DNA of 64,000 nt, from positions 124,001-188,000 of the forward strand of contig JAYFQP010000014.1 of assembly GCA_034926865.1 (NCBI GenBank). Reading direction: 5' to 3'. A program made the position numbers and the translations under genes. This stretch comes from RGIG1902 sp034926865. GTDB taxonomy: Bacteria; Bacillota; Clostridia; Oscillospirales; Butyricicoccaceae. Of this stretch, positions 43,422 through 51,833 are shown piece by piece (within the stretch, counting starts at the first letter, position 1; every line of letters starts with the position of its first letter). Below the pieces are notes generated by a model, which had not been told where the DNA came from, searched no databases, and saw nothing but the letters and a program-made list of their open reading frames with translations.

Positions 43422-44540
43422 CTACTCAACATCATCTTCAAAATCGTCGGCAAATATTTCAACTCCCGATGACTTATTCTTCTTCTCTCCCTGAGAAGAC
43501 TTGACCGATTCTTGTTTTTCCATAACCTTAGCTTGGGTTTTTGCCTTCTCCATATCATCCTTCGAAAGCAGCTTATCCATTATCTGCTTTTCGAGAGCAT
43601 CTGCCTCTTCTTGATGATCTTTAAAAAAAGCCTTTGCTGCATCTCTGCCCTGTCCAAGCCGGATATCGCCCATCGAAAACCATGCTCCGGCCTTCTGGAC
43701 AAATCCGAGCTTGACTCCTACATCTACAAGCTCGCCTACTTTTGAAATGCCTTCACCGTACATTATATCGAACTCGGCTTCCTTAAAGGGCGGAGCTATT
43801 TTATTTTTGACTACCTTTGCCCTTGTGCGGCTGCCAAGAAGAGTTGTACCATTCTTAATGTGCTCAATACGCCTGATCTCGATCCTTACGGTAGAATAGA
43901 ACTTAAGAGCTCTGCCTCCGGTAGTTACCTCAGGATTGCCGTACACTACACCGATTTTCTCTCTCAGCTGGTTAATAAATACCACAACGCAGTTTGATTT
44001 TGAAATTGCACCGGTGAGTTTTCTTAGCGCCTGCGACATAAGCCTTGCGTGGAGACCGACAAAGCTGTCGCCCATCTCCCCTTCTATCTCGGCTTTTGGA
44101 ACAAGGGCCGCCACAGAGTCAATGACAAGAACATCGATAGCGCTTGAACGAACGAGGGCTTCGGCTATTTCCAGCGCCTGCTCGCCGTTATCAGGCTGTG
44201 AAACCAGAAGGCTGTCTGTATCTACTCCAAGCGCCTTGGCATAAACGGGGTCAAGAGCATGCTCGGCATCGATGAAGGCAGCCTCGCCTCCATTTTTCTG
44301 AGCCGACGCTATAATATGCAAAGCTATTGTTGTTTTACCAGAGCTTTCAGGGCCGTAAACTTCGATAATTCTTCCCTTAGGAACGCCTCCAATGCCAAGA
44401 GCCGCATCAAGAGTAATCGATCCAGTAGAAATCGCCTCAACATTAAGGGACGCTGTCTCTCCAAGCCTCATAACAGCGCCTTCGCCATACTGCTTATTAA
44501 GCTGCTGAAGGGCGGTTTCCAGTGCCTTCTTTTTATCCAT
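43422..44540 (-). CDS. recA: Recombinase RecA
   Basis: 372 residues. Walker A GPESSGKTT, Walker B VIDSVAAL, L1/L2 DNA-binding loops around EIEGEMGDSF and VFINQLREKIGVVYGNPEVTTGGRALKFY. An acidic C-terminal tail is preceded by a Lys/Gln-rich stretch. It catalyses strand exchange and LexA self-cleavage. The ATG at 44540 has GAGGTGGG just upstream; a start 39 bp earlier has none. A promoter and a LexA-like box lie at 44645-44682, inside the end of prmC. Confidence 0.97.
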   Translation of the reverse strand: MDKKKALETALQQLNKQYGEGAVMRLGETASLNVEAISTGSITLDAALGIGGVPKGRIIEVYGPESSGKTTIALHIIASAQKNGGEAAFIDAEHALDPVYAKALGVDTDSLLVSQPDNGEQALEIAEALVRSSAIDVLVIDSVAALVPKAEIEGEMGDSFVGLHARLMSQALRKLTGAISKSNCVVVFINQLREKIGVVYGNPEVTTGGRALKFYSTVRIEIRRIEHIKNGTTLLGSRTRAKVVKNKIAPPFKEAEFDIMYGEGISKVGELVDVGVKLGFVQKAGAWFSMGDIRLGQGRDAAKAFFKDHQEEADALEKQIMDKLLSKDDMEKAKTQAKVMEKQESVKSSQGEKKNKSSGVEIFADDFEDDVE

Positions 44541-44644
44541 TCTTCCCACCTCATATATTTTTTTATCAAATTTAAGCAAGCCTTTGGCATTGGGGCTGCA
44601 TGTAATCTAAATCAAATATAGCCCTTCATATGCTTTTCTACAAT

Positions 44645-44673
44645 ATTCTACCACACCATCTGCTCTTGTGCAA
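44645..44673 (-). promoter_or_regulatory. Sigma-A promoter for recA
   Basis: TTGCAC (44673-44668), 17-bp spacer, TAGAAT (44650-44645) on the minus strand. The -10 overlaps the prmC stop codon. Confidence 0.65.
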
Positions 44674-45571
44674 CATTTGTTCTGTTTTCTTCCAGGATAT
44701 ATTCATCTACTTCATAAGGCACCAACCCGCATACTACTCTTTCTATGCCAGTAAGATCCTTAAAAACAGTGATATCCTCAAACCCTGCTCCCAGAAGTAT
44801 GTTTTTCACATCCTCATACTGCCCGAGCCCAACTTCGAACATCACCGCCCCGCCTTGTTTTATGGCAGCCTTATAATTTTTACATACAGCCCGATAAAAA
44901 TCAAGCCCGTCTTTCCCTCCGTCAAGAGCCAGCACAGGCTCTTTTTTGACCTCTATATCAAGAGTGGAGATCTCATCTGTGGGTATATACGGAGGATTGC
45001 AAACAATAAGGTCAAACATCCCAAAAATCTCGGGGCATGGCTTTAAGGCATCGCATTCTGAAACACCCACAGTACCTGTAACCCTATTAAGGGCGGTATT
45101 TTCTTTAGCCACTTTAAGCGCCTTTAAAGATATATCTCCCAACAGACAGGTTATAGGATTTCTCGAAAACCTCGCTATGGATATTCCGATACAGCCCGTC
45201 CCACAGCACAGGTCCAAAACCCTTGCCTTATTTCTTCCGTTAACAAAGGCAAGCGCAGCATCTACAAGCGTTTCTGTGTCAGCACGTGGAATAAGAGTAT
45301 CCTCAGTAACCTTAAAATCAAGGCCGTAAAACTCCCATTTACCTGTAATATGCTGTATAGGGACACCTGAGAGCCGTATATCAGTAAGCTTTTTTATTTC
45401 TTGTATCTTACCGTCAAAAAGATAATCTCTTCGTTTTGAATAAAAGGTGTTTTCATCAATACCAAGAGCCTTGCATATAATCTCCCGCGCCTCTATATCG
45501 CTGCCCGGTATATCGGCCTTTCTCAAAATATTCCTGGCGTCTAGATAGGCGTCGTTGATAGTGGTTACCAC
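44648..45571 (-). CDS. prmC: Peptide chain release factor N5-glutamine methyltransferase
   Basis: 307 residues, SAM-dependent enzyme that methylates the Gln of the GGQ motif in RF1/RF2. Helical N-terminal domain; SAM motif VLDLCCGTGCIGISIA; catalytic NPPYIPTDE. The C-terminal extension beyond the core (about 280-307) is acidic and contains the recA operator in its codons. A GTG start at 45571 with GAGGACAG upstream overlaps yqhQ by 7 bp. prmC and prfA often flank this DUF1385 gene in Clostridia; prfA is not seen here. Confidence 0.95.
   Translation of the reverse strand: MVTTINDAYLDARNILRKADIPGSDIEAREIICKALGIDENTFYSKRRDYLFDGKIQEIKKLTDIRLSGVPIQHITGKWEFYGLDFKVTEDTLIPRADTETLVDAALAFVNGRNKARVLDLCCGTGCIGISIARFSRNPITCLLGDISLKALKVAKENTALNRVTGTVGVSECDALKPCPEIFGMFDLIVCNPPYIPTDEISTLDIEVKKEPVLALDGGKDGLDFYRAVCKNYKAAIKQGGAVMFEVGLGQYEDVKNILLGAGFEDITVFKDLTGIERVVCGLVPYEVDEYILEENRTNVAQEQMVW
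44671..44682 (-). promoter_or_regulatory. Candidate LexA box for recA
   Basis: GAACAAATGTTG on the minus strand, seven of eight fixed positions of GAAC-N4-GTTC. It overlaps the -35 of the recA promoter and is located within the last codons of prmC. Its core AACAAATGTT is the same as the core of the second dinB box read on the opposite strand. Confidence 0.6.
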
Positions 45572-46497
45572 CTGTCCTCATCCTCGCTTTCAGGAATCAC
45601 CTGCTTTATGGCCTCGATAGCCACCTCTATCATACTGTCATCGGGTTCAACTGTAGTAAAGCGCTGCATAAATAGCCCCGGGGCCGTAAGTATTTTAGAA
45701 ATTGTATTATCCATTCTTCCGACCATTCTGTTGATCTCATAGCTGATGCCCACTACAACAGGCACAAGCAGGAGCCTTACAAGCAGTCTTACCCAAACGG
45801 TCTTCCAAGTGAACAATGATGTAACAAGTGAGCTGACTATTATTACGACGAAGAGAAAGCTGGTTCCGCATCTTGGATGAAAGCGGCTTTGTGGCCTGAC
45901 ATTATCTACCGTAAGCTCCAGGCCCTTTTCATAACAGTAAATAGTCTTATGCTCGGCTCCGTGATACATATATGTTCTATGGACGTCCTTTTGCTTAGAG
46001 GTGATTATTACAAAGGCCATAAATATACATATCCTGATACAGCCCTCAATAAGGTTCTTAAGCATATTTATTTTTATAAATGAAAAAAAGCCGGCAAGAA
46101 TTGTGGGAAGAAGGAAAAATAAGCCTATGGGCATAGCCACCCCCAAAAGCATGGCTATCATCATCATAAAATCGTCTACACGTTTCTTTCCAAACTTTCC
46201 GTATACCCACTTTTCAAGTTTTGTTTGGGGAATATCCTCGTCATCATCCATGAATGAAGCAGAATATTCAAGTGCTGACACTCCATATTTCATTGAATCC
46301 CACAAATTGACGCATCCTCTTATGAACGGCAACCTGCAAAAGGCGTGGTGGCTGTTTATGCCAATATTATCTACCTTTATGATCGTACTCCCGTCGGGTT
46401 TACGAACAACGATGGACGTCTTTCCAGGCCCTCTCATAAGTATTCCTTCAATAAGCGCCTGGCCACCTATGGTAGTTCTCTTTTTTATCTCGCTCAT
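45565..46497 (-). CDS. yqhQ: DUF1385 membrane protein (YqhQ)
   Basis: 310 residues. Begins with the conserved IGGQALIEGILMRGP, has about four membrane helices between 100 and 245, and the family block YHGAEHKTIYCYEKG ... RFHPRCGTSFLF, whose His, Glu and Cys residues could bind metal. The function is not established. It overlaps the histidine kinase gene by 4 bp (ATGA) and prmC by 7 bp. Confidence 0.88.
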   Translation of the reverse strand: MSEIKKRTTIGGQALIEGILMRGPGKTSIVVRKPDGSTIIKVDNIGINSHHAFCRLPFIRGCVNLWDSMKYGVSALEYSASFMDDDEDIPQTKLEKWVYGKFGKKRVDDFMMMIAMLLGVAMPIGLFFLLPTILAGFFSFIKINMLKNLIEGCIRICIFMAFVIITSKQKDVHRTYMYHGAEHKTIYCYEKGLELTVDNVRPQSRFHPRCGTSFLFVVIIVSSLVTSLFTWKTVWVRLLVRLLLVPVVVGISYEINRMVGRMDNTISKILTAPGLFMQRFTTVEPDDSMIEVAIEAIKQVIPESEDEDRW

Positions 46498-47936
46498 ATA
46501 TTATTCACGCTTTCTCCAACCTCGGCAGGAATGGTAATTGTTATCTCTGTCCCCTCTCCATAAACACTGGCTATGTCAAGCGTTCCGTCATGAAGAATAA
46601 TAATTTCATTGCAGACAGCCAGCCCTATTCCAGCTCCTCTGCCTCTTGCGCTTCCTTTAAAGAACTTGTCCTTAACAAACGGAAGCTCGTTTTCGGGTAT
46701 TCCTACTCCATAGTCTCTTATTTTTACGACAGCATTGACTCCCTTAAGAATGATCGATATATCGATACGGTCTCCGTCTTTCCCATATTTTCCGGCATTA
46801 TCTATAATGTTAAGGAAAACCTGCTTAAGCCTATTGCGGTCTCCTACCACCATAATAGGAGTTTCAGACTCGCTGTAGTTGATTTCAAGCCCATTTTGAC
46901 GAAGCATGTCCGTATAGGTGAAAACTGCATCGTAAAGCTCTCCTCTTAGGTCAAACAGCTCAGTTTGCAGCTTAAGCGCACCGCTTTCTATCCTCGAAAA
47001 GTCCAAAAGCTCTTCAACCATTTGGGAAAGCCTTCTCGTTTCCTTCTTGATTATCTCAAGGCCCGCGGTTGCAGTCTGCGCATCTGAAAGGTCGCTTTCA
47101 ATTGTCTCTGCCCATCCTCCAATGGCTGTAAGAGGAGTTCTAAGTTCATGGGAAACCGATGATATAAAGTCGTTCTTTATCTTCTCCATTCTCGCAATTT
47201 CAGCCGACATATTGTTGATGGTGGTGCAAAGCTCTCCGATTTCATCATCAAAAGCTACATCCAGCCTTGCGCCGTACTGCCCCTTTGCGATTCTTCTTGC
47301 AAGCTCGTTTATCTGCAGCACCGGGTTGACTATAGATTTAATAAAAAACTGATTTGTTATCATTACAAGCACTACTATCGCAAGAGCAGCGGCAACCAAA
47401 ATTACGTTAAGCCTCGTAAGCTGGCCATCCAAAAGCTTAAGCGATGTAACATACCTTACAGCTCCGATAAAAGTATCGCCTGTGCCTACATAAATAGGCG
47501 CGGTTACAGCCATTATATGCTCTCCGGTCAAGCTGTCGTCTCCAACAAAAATGGCTGTCGTACCCGTGCTTATAGCCTGGCTTACATCATCTGCAGAGGG
47601 AACGAATCCCGCAGAAAGACCTGTAGAAGAAAACATTATTCTTCCATAGCGGTCAATAACCTGCATCTCAACCTTATCTTTATCTGAAAAGTCGTTTGTC
47701 AGGCTTCCTGCATAATAGTAGAAGGTGTCATAACTCTCACTCATATACTGCTTTATTATCTTGGATGTAGTGGAAGCCCTGCTTTGAAGGCTCGATCTTA
47801 CAGAACCGGTATAATAATTGCTGATGGAAATTGAGCCAAGGGAAAAAGTGCATATAACAACTATGACAATAACGCTCAGGTTATTGACAAGCCATCTTCT
47901 CTTTATTCCCTTTGTAAAGCCAAACATCTTTCTCAT
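46494..47936 (-). CDS. Sensor histidine kinase (HAMP, PhoR/WalK-like)
   Basis: 480 residues. Membrane helix about 15-38, an extracellular sensing region (about 38-175), second helix (about 178-200), HAMP (about 201-255), then HisKA with H-box SSVSHELRTPLTAIGGW. The HATPase has NIIDNAGKYG, RDYGVGIP and GRGAGIGLAVC. No PAS domain is seen between HAMP and HisKA. It should phosphorylate the adjacent response regulator. The stimulus is unknown. It is 34 bp after the regulator and overlaps yqhQ. Confidence 0.93.
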   Translation of the reverse strand: MRKMFGFTKGIKRRWLVNNLSVIVIVVICTFSLGSISISNYYTGSVRSSLQSRASTTSKIIKQYMSESYDTFYYYAGSLTNDFSDKDKVEMQVIDRYGRIMFSSTGLSAGFVPSADDVSQAISTGTTAIFVGDDSLTGEHIMAVTAPIYVGTGDTFIGAVRYVTSLKLLDGQLTRLNVILVAAALAIVVLVMITNQFFIKSIVNPVLQINELARRIAKGQYGARLDVAFDDEIGELCTTINNMSAEIARMEKIKNDFISSVSHELRTPLTAIGGWAETIESDLSDAQTATAGLEIIKKETRRLSQMVEELLDFSRIESGALKLQTELFDLRGELYDAVFTYTDMLRQNGLEINYSESETPIMVVGDRNRLKQVFLNIIDNAGKYGKDGDRIDISIILKGVNAVVKIRDYGVGIPENELPFVKDKFFKGSARGRGAGIGLAVCNEIIILHDGTLDIASVYGEGTEITITIPAEVGESVNNI

Positions 47937-47970
47937 ACCATCTGCTCCAGATAAAAATTTATTCAGCTTT

Positions 47971-48663
47971 TTAACCTTCCCATCTATAGCCGTAGCCCCA
48001 GATCGTCATAATATGCTTAGGCTGCGCGGCATCTTCCTCGACCTTGACCCTGAGCCTTCTCATATTTACATCTACTATCTTCGGATCTCCCTGATAATTT
48101 TCCCCCCATACGAGCTTCATTATATCCTCGCGGGAAAGAGCTTTTCCGATATTTTTAAGAAAAGTCTTTATTATAAGAAATTCAACCTGTGTAATCTCGA
48201 TTTTCTGTCCGTTCTTGATAAGCTCGCGGCTGCGCAGGTTGAGCTGAAACTCGCCGGAGGTCAATACCTCGGTATCCCCCTGAAGGCTTTCTCCGTCTAT
48301 CCTCCTGTAAAGTGCATCAACCCTTGCAACAAGCTCTGCAACCGAGAAAGGCTTGACAACATAATCGTCAGCTCCGGTCATAAAACCGTTTACCTTGTCG
48401 GCTTCCTGACCCATGGCCGTCAGCATTATTATTCCAATCCTACTGCCAAGTCCTCTTATCCTGCGGCAAACCTCAAACCCGCCTATATCCGGAAGCATCA
48501 CATCGAGAACGGCGATGGCTATATCGTCGTTATTTTTGATATACTCCACCACCGGTTCCCCCATATCAAACTCTACTGTCTCATAACCGGCTCTTTTAAG
48601 ATTTATTATGACAAATTTGCGTATATTCTCTTCGTCTTCCAAAACAAGAACCTTTTTGTTCAT
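47971..48663 (-). CDS. Response regulator (OmpR/PhoB family)
   Basis: 230 residues. Receiver with LEDEENI acidic pair, phospho-acceptor Asp in IAVLDVMLPDIGG, and VVKPFSVAEL. A winged-helix domain follows (QVEFLIIKTFLKN ... VNMRRLRVKVEED ... WGYGYRWEG). It pairs with the following histidine kinase. Its start overlaps the stop of the upstream lipoprotein gene by 4 bp, so a lipoprotein is translationally coupled to the regulator. Confidence 0.94.
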   Translation of the reverse strand: MNKKVLVLEDEENIRKFVIINLKRAGYETVEFDMGEPVVEYIKNNDDIAIAVLDVMLPDIGGFEVCRRIRGLGSRIGIIMLTAMGQEADKVNGFMTGADDYVVKPFSVAELVARVDALYRRIDGESLQGDTEVLTSGEFQLNLRSRELIKNGQKIEITQVEFLIIKTFLKNIGKALSREDIMKLVWGENYQGDPKIVDVNMRRLRVKVEEDAAQPKHIMTIWGYGYRWEG

Positions 48664-50030
48664 TCCCCGTTATCCTCCAATGTCCATTCATTTTCTATCC
48701 GGCTGAAATTAGCAAGCACATTTTCTTCGGTCACGGCATATTCGGGATAATCGGCTTTTCCTAAAGCATAAGCATACACAAAACCATTTTTTTGTATGAT
48801 CGCTTTTGCCTCATAAACACTTATATATGCCTGCCGGTTATCCCCGGAAAACATGTAAAGCGTCAGCAGAGTATTTGATTCATCCGGCTGAGGCATAGCC
48901 GATATCGAAAAATTCTTCGGCAAGAGGAAGAACACCGTTTTGACCATTCTGGAATACCGCGTTGTCTGGACGACTACCCTGTCGTCCCAGTTATCCATCC
49001 ATTTCAGATACCAATCATCAGATGGCATATGATAAGTTTTAAGTTTTGATGTGAAACCGGTCTCTCCAAACTCTAGCCAGTTAAGCTTATTTTTCTCATC
49101 CGAATAAAGAGAACTCATCATGCTGTACGCAGTTGGAACCTCAAGAATACCATCTCGGTCTATATCCTTACAATATATCTCGATGGAGCGCCAGGTTTTT
49201 ATCCCTGAGCCGCTGTCTTTTTCGCGGGAAAGATCGCGCAAATACCCGTCAACTGAATATGTTACCACATCAGTGACATATCCACCTCCGTATGCAGCAC
49301 TATCAAGGAAAATCGCCTTACTGTTTTTATTATACCTTCCAAGTGTCATGCTGGAAACATTCTTCACTTCATTACAAAGGAGTATCTCAGCATCCTGCTC
49401 ATACATTTTGCCCTTAAGAGAGTATACTTTAAGCGTCATTTGGCCGCTGCTTTGATCTTTGACGGCAAAACACAGTTCGTCCAAAGAATCGCCGGAAAAA
49501 TCTCCTACAATTATTCCCGAATATTGCACGCTGAGGATATCTTCCATACCATCCTCGCCGAAAGTATAAACAGTCATACCGTAATTATTGCTTTCATCTA
49601 TTCCCCAACATACTGCAAGGCACTTCTGGCCGGTAACCGATGAAACAGGATAATATATCGAATGGAGAGTCAGCCCAACGGCCTCGACAGATCCAATCTC
49701 CTTATAGCTGCCAGCTTCCTTTTTATATGCCTTTATAAGGTAGTTCCCATCAGTTTGCCTAAAGAAAGCTATGGTTTCGTTTGCCCCGTCTCCATCTATA
49801 TCAACAAGCTGTATGGACTGCCGGTTTTCTCCGCTTTCGGCTGCGGCCGAAACTGCGCCTGTTTCAAGTATGTTATTGATCTGACTTTGAAGCTCTATAT
49901 ACTCAGCCGGAAGACTGGGCAAAGCCAAAAGGCCGTCGCCATATTGCAATTGCAGTGCGCAGCCTGAAAAAAGCGCCGCAGATGCCATAAACATAGCGGC
50001 CAATATTAATTTTTTAATCATTTTCCTCAT
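48660..50030 (-). CDS. Predicted lipoprotein with EF-hand/FG-GAP-like calcium motifs
   Basis: 456 residues, family not recognised. Signal peptide with lipobox (ALFSGC, Cys about 24). The mature part has repeated Asp-rich loops typical of FG-GAP/VCBS beta-propellers (LVDIDGDGANETIAFF, VGDFSGDSLDELCFAV, CKDIDRDGILEVPTAY). The ATG at 50030 has AGGTAG eight bases upstream. It heads the lipoprotein - response regulator - histidine kinase - yqhQ - prmC run, so it may be a surface accessory to the sensor. A hairpin ends only about 30 bp before the start. Confidence 0.8.
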   Translation of the reverse strand: MRKMIKKLILAAMFMASAALFSGCALQLQYGDGLLALPSLPAEYIELQSQINNILETGAVSAAAESGENRQSIQLVDIDGDGANETIAFFRQTDGNYLIKAYKKEAGSYKEIGSVEAVGLTLHSIYYPVSSVTGQKCLAVCWGIDESNNYGMTVYTFGEDGMEDILSVQYSGIIVGDFSGDSLDELCFAVKDQSSGQMTLKVYSLKGKMYEQDAEILLCNEVKNVSSMTLGRYNKNSKAIFLDSAAYGGGYVTDVVTYSVDGYLRDLSREKDSGSGIKTWRSIEIYCKDIDRDGILEVPTAYSMMSSLYSDEKNKLNWLEFGETGFTSKLKTYHMPSDDWYLKWMDNWDDRVVVQTTRYSRMVKTVFFLLPKNFSISAMPQPDESNTLLTLYMFSGDNRQAYISVYEAKAIIQKNGFVYAYALGKADYPEYAVTEENVLANFSRIENEWTLEDNGE

Positions 50031-50059
50031 AGGCACTACCTAGCCATACTGCAAATAAA

Positions 50060-50094
50060 CCCCTTAAGGATTGCCGTTAGCAATCCCCAAGGGG
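50060..50094 (-). terminator. Hairpin between the P-loop gene and the lipoprotein operon
   Basis: Stem CCCCTT..GGATTGC / GCAATCC..AAGGGG (two internal mismatches, 5-nt loop) followed on the minus strand by TTTATTTG. Confidence 0.65.
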
Positions 50095-50111
50095 CCATAA
50101 GCATCCTTTAA

Positions 50112-50525
50112 TTAAAAAAACTTGCTGATGCCTTCGGGAGCTACGGCAGCGTCGGCGCTTATCATAATTGTGAACTTAATGCCTGTTGCCGCGCTGAAGC
50201 GCTCCAGTTTTTCAAGGAACTCAAGCGCCTTGCCGTCATCATCGTCACCAGTGATTTTATAAAGACTATCAATAAAAATATGTGTTATATCATAATTTCC
50301 GGAATATATGCCGCAAATATAAGCAAAAATGGTCTCGTAATTGAGAACCATTGGATATTCGGAAACATCTATCAGCTTAGCGCTGTATTTAACATTAAAT
50401 CTGAGATTCTGGCCTTTTTCGATGCAGACCACGTTACCGGCTTCTTCATTGACGGCCTTATTTACAAGATCGATCATTTTCTTTGTTTTGCCTGTTCCGC
50501 GTGATCCCATAATGACTTTAACCAT
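50112..50525 (-). CDS. Small P-loop NTPase of unknown function
   Basis: 137 residues. Walker A GSRGTGKTKKM (7-17) and a Walker B-like strand THIFIDSLYKI; no further domain, so it is a minimal RecA/ASCE-like fold. I do not recognise a characterised family. The ATG at 50525 follows AAAGGAGGAG at seven bases; a longer in-frame start would overlap the promoter's -35. It is transcribed from its own promoter and followed by a hairpin. Confidence 0.8.
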   Translation of the reverse strand: MVKVIMGSRGTGKTKKMIDLVNKAVNEEAGNVVCIEKGQNLRFNVKYSAKLIDVSEYPMVLNYETIFAYICGIYSGNYDITHIFIDSLYKITGDDDDGKALEFLEKLERFSAATGIKFTIMISADAAVAPEGISKFF

Positions 50526-50549
50526 AATCAATCTCCTCCTTTGTTTAAT

Positions 50550-50578
50550 TTTATAATAACATGGATTACTCATTTCAA
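50550..50578 (-). promoter_or_regulatory. Sigma-A promoter for the small P-loop gene
   Basis: TTGAAA (50578-50573), 17-bp spacer, TATAAA (50555-50550) on the minus strand. Confidence 0.65.
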
Positions 50579-50609
50579 CAACAACTTATTTGTAAATTGC
50601 CGAAAAATT

Positions 50610-51737
50610 TTATCTTTTGAAGGAGCCTGACAATATTGCAGCCCATATGTCAAATACAGTCATTTTTTCAACAGTTTCTCCTGCCGTCAAAGAAGCTTTC
50701 AGCAAAAGCTCACCTTCGGAATACACGCTGAAGCTTCCAAGCTCATCGCCTTCCATTACAGGAGCGCGAACGCTTTCGACAAGATCTATTTTCTTTTCAA
50801 GCCCGGCGAGTTTTGATTTTTCAATGAGCATATATTCTTCCGAGGCAAGCTTTACAGATACGCAGTCACTTTTACCCAGAATAACTTTAACCGGCATCAG
50901 GGGCTCGTCGGTTGCTATTTTTGTCTGTGAAAAATTTGCAAATCCATAATTTAAAAGCGCGGCCACGGATGTATTTCTTGCATCTGGTGTGTCTGCCTTC
51001 ATTACAACAGCTATAAGCCTCATCCCATCGCGTTCGGCAACGCCGGAAAGGCAATACCCGGCCGTTGAAGTATAACCTGTCTTAAGACCTATCATTCCCT
51101 TAAAGGTTTTGATCATTTTGTTGGTATTTGAAAGACCAAATGCTCCATCCCTTATGGTGTCCATCCAGATGGTAGTATACTCAAATATTTTTTCGTGCTT
51201 TATAAGCTCAGCTGACATAAGCGCAATATCACGCGCTGTTGTGTAATGTCCTTCAACCTCAAGCCCGCAGCAGTTGACAAAGTTCGTATTATACATGCCT
51301 AGCTCCTTGGCGCGGCTGTTCATTACAGCAACAAAAGCCTCCTCGCTTCCGGACATATGCTCGGCCACCGCAACGCAGCAGTCGTTTGCCGAGACAACGG
51401 CAATGCACTTTATCATTTCATGCAATGTAAAGCTCTCGCCCTCCTTGAGCCATATCTGGCTGCCTCCCATGGATGCCGCATGAGCCGAGCCGATGATTAA
51501 ATCATCATATGAAAGCTCTCCCCTCTCAATCGCCTCCATTATAAGGAGCAGCGTCATAATCTTGGTTACTGACGCCGGGGCCATTTTTTGATCTGCATTT
51601 TTCTCGTAAAGCACAGTCCCGTTTGGATGCATAAGGATGCATGAAGGAGATGCGACAGGTATCTCAGCAGGCGCTGTTGCAAGAACGTTTGTAATCAATA
51701 AAAACAGGCTCAACAATAAAGCTATCATCTTTTTCAT
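50610..51737 (-). CDS. D-alanyl-D-alanine carboxypeptidase (DacF/PBP5-type)
   Basis: 375 residues. Signal peptide (MKKMIALLLSLFLLITNVLA). The S11 transpeptidase fold has all three motifs: SVTK (catalytic Ser), SAN in VVSANDCCVA, and KTG in LKTGYTSTAG. The C-terminal PBP5-like beta domain (about 285-355) is followed by a short amphipathic tail that could anchor it. It trims the terminal D-Ala of peptidoglycan stem peptides. The ATG at 51737 has GAGGTG seven bases upstream; a longer in-frame extension overlaps the mtaB promoter. A sporulation role (DacF) is possible but not shown. Confidence 0.93.
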   Translation of the reverse strand: MKKMIALLLSLFLLITNVLATAPAEIPVASPSCILMHPNGTVLYEKNADQKMAPASVTKIMTLLLIMEAIERGELSYDDLIIGSAHAASMGGSQIWLKEGESFTLHEMIKCIAVVSANDCCVAVAEHMSGSEEAFVAVMNSRAKELGMYNTNFVNCCGLEVEGHYTTARDIALMSAELIKHEKIFEYTTIWMDTIRDGAFGLSNTNKMIKTFKGMIGLKTGYTSTAGYCLSGVAERDGMRLIAVVMKADTPDARNTSVAALLNYGFANFSQTKIATDEPLMPVKVILGKSDCVSVKLASEEYMLIEKSKLAGLEKKIDLVESVRAPVMEGDELGSFSVYSEGELLLKASLTAGETVEKMTVFDIWAAILSGSFKR

Positions 51738-51787
51738 ATTAAAACACCTCGATAATAGTATGAGCATTTTATTGGTTCTATTACCGA

Positions 51788-51816
51788 TTGCAAAGACCTT
51801 ATATTTAATGTAAAAT
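51788..51816 (+). promoter_or_regulatory. Sigma-A promoter for mtaB
   Basis: TTGCAA (51788-51793), 17-bp spacer, TAAAAT (51811-51816). Confidence 0.65.
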
Positions 51817-51833
51817 GCTTTTGGTGATATAAA

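Noticed and set aside
47818..48750. 310-codon plus-strand frame opposite the two-component genes
   Set aside because: Antisense to a clear kinase and response regulator; no motif or ribosome site.
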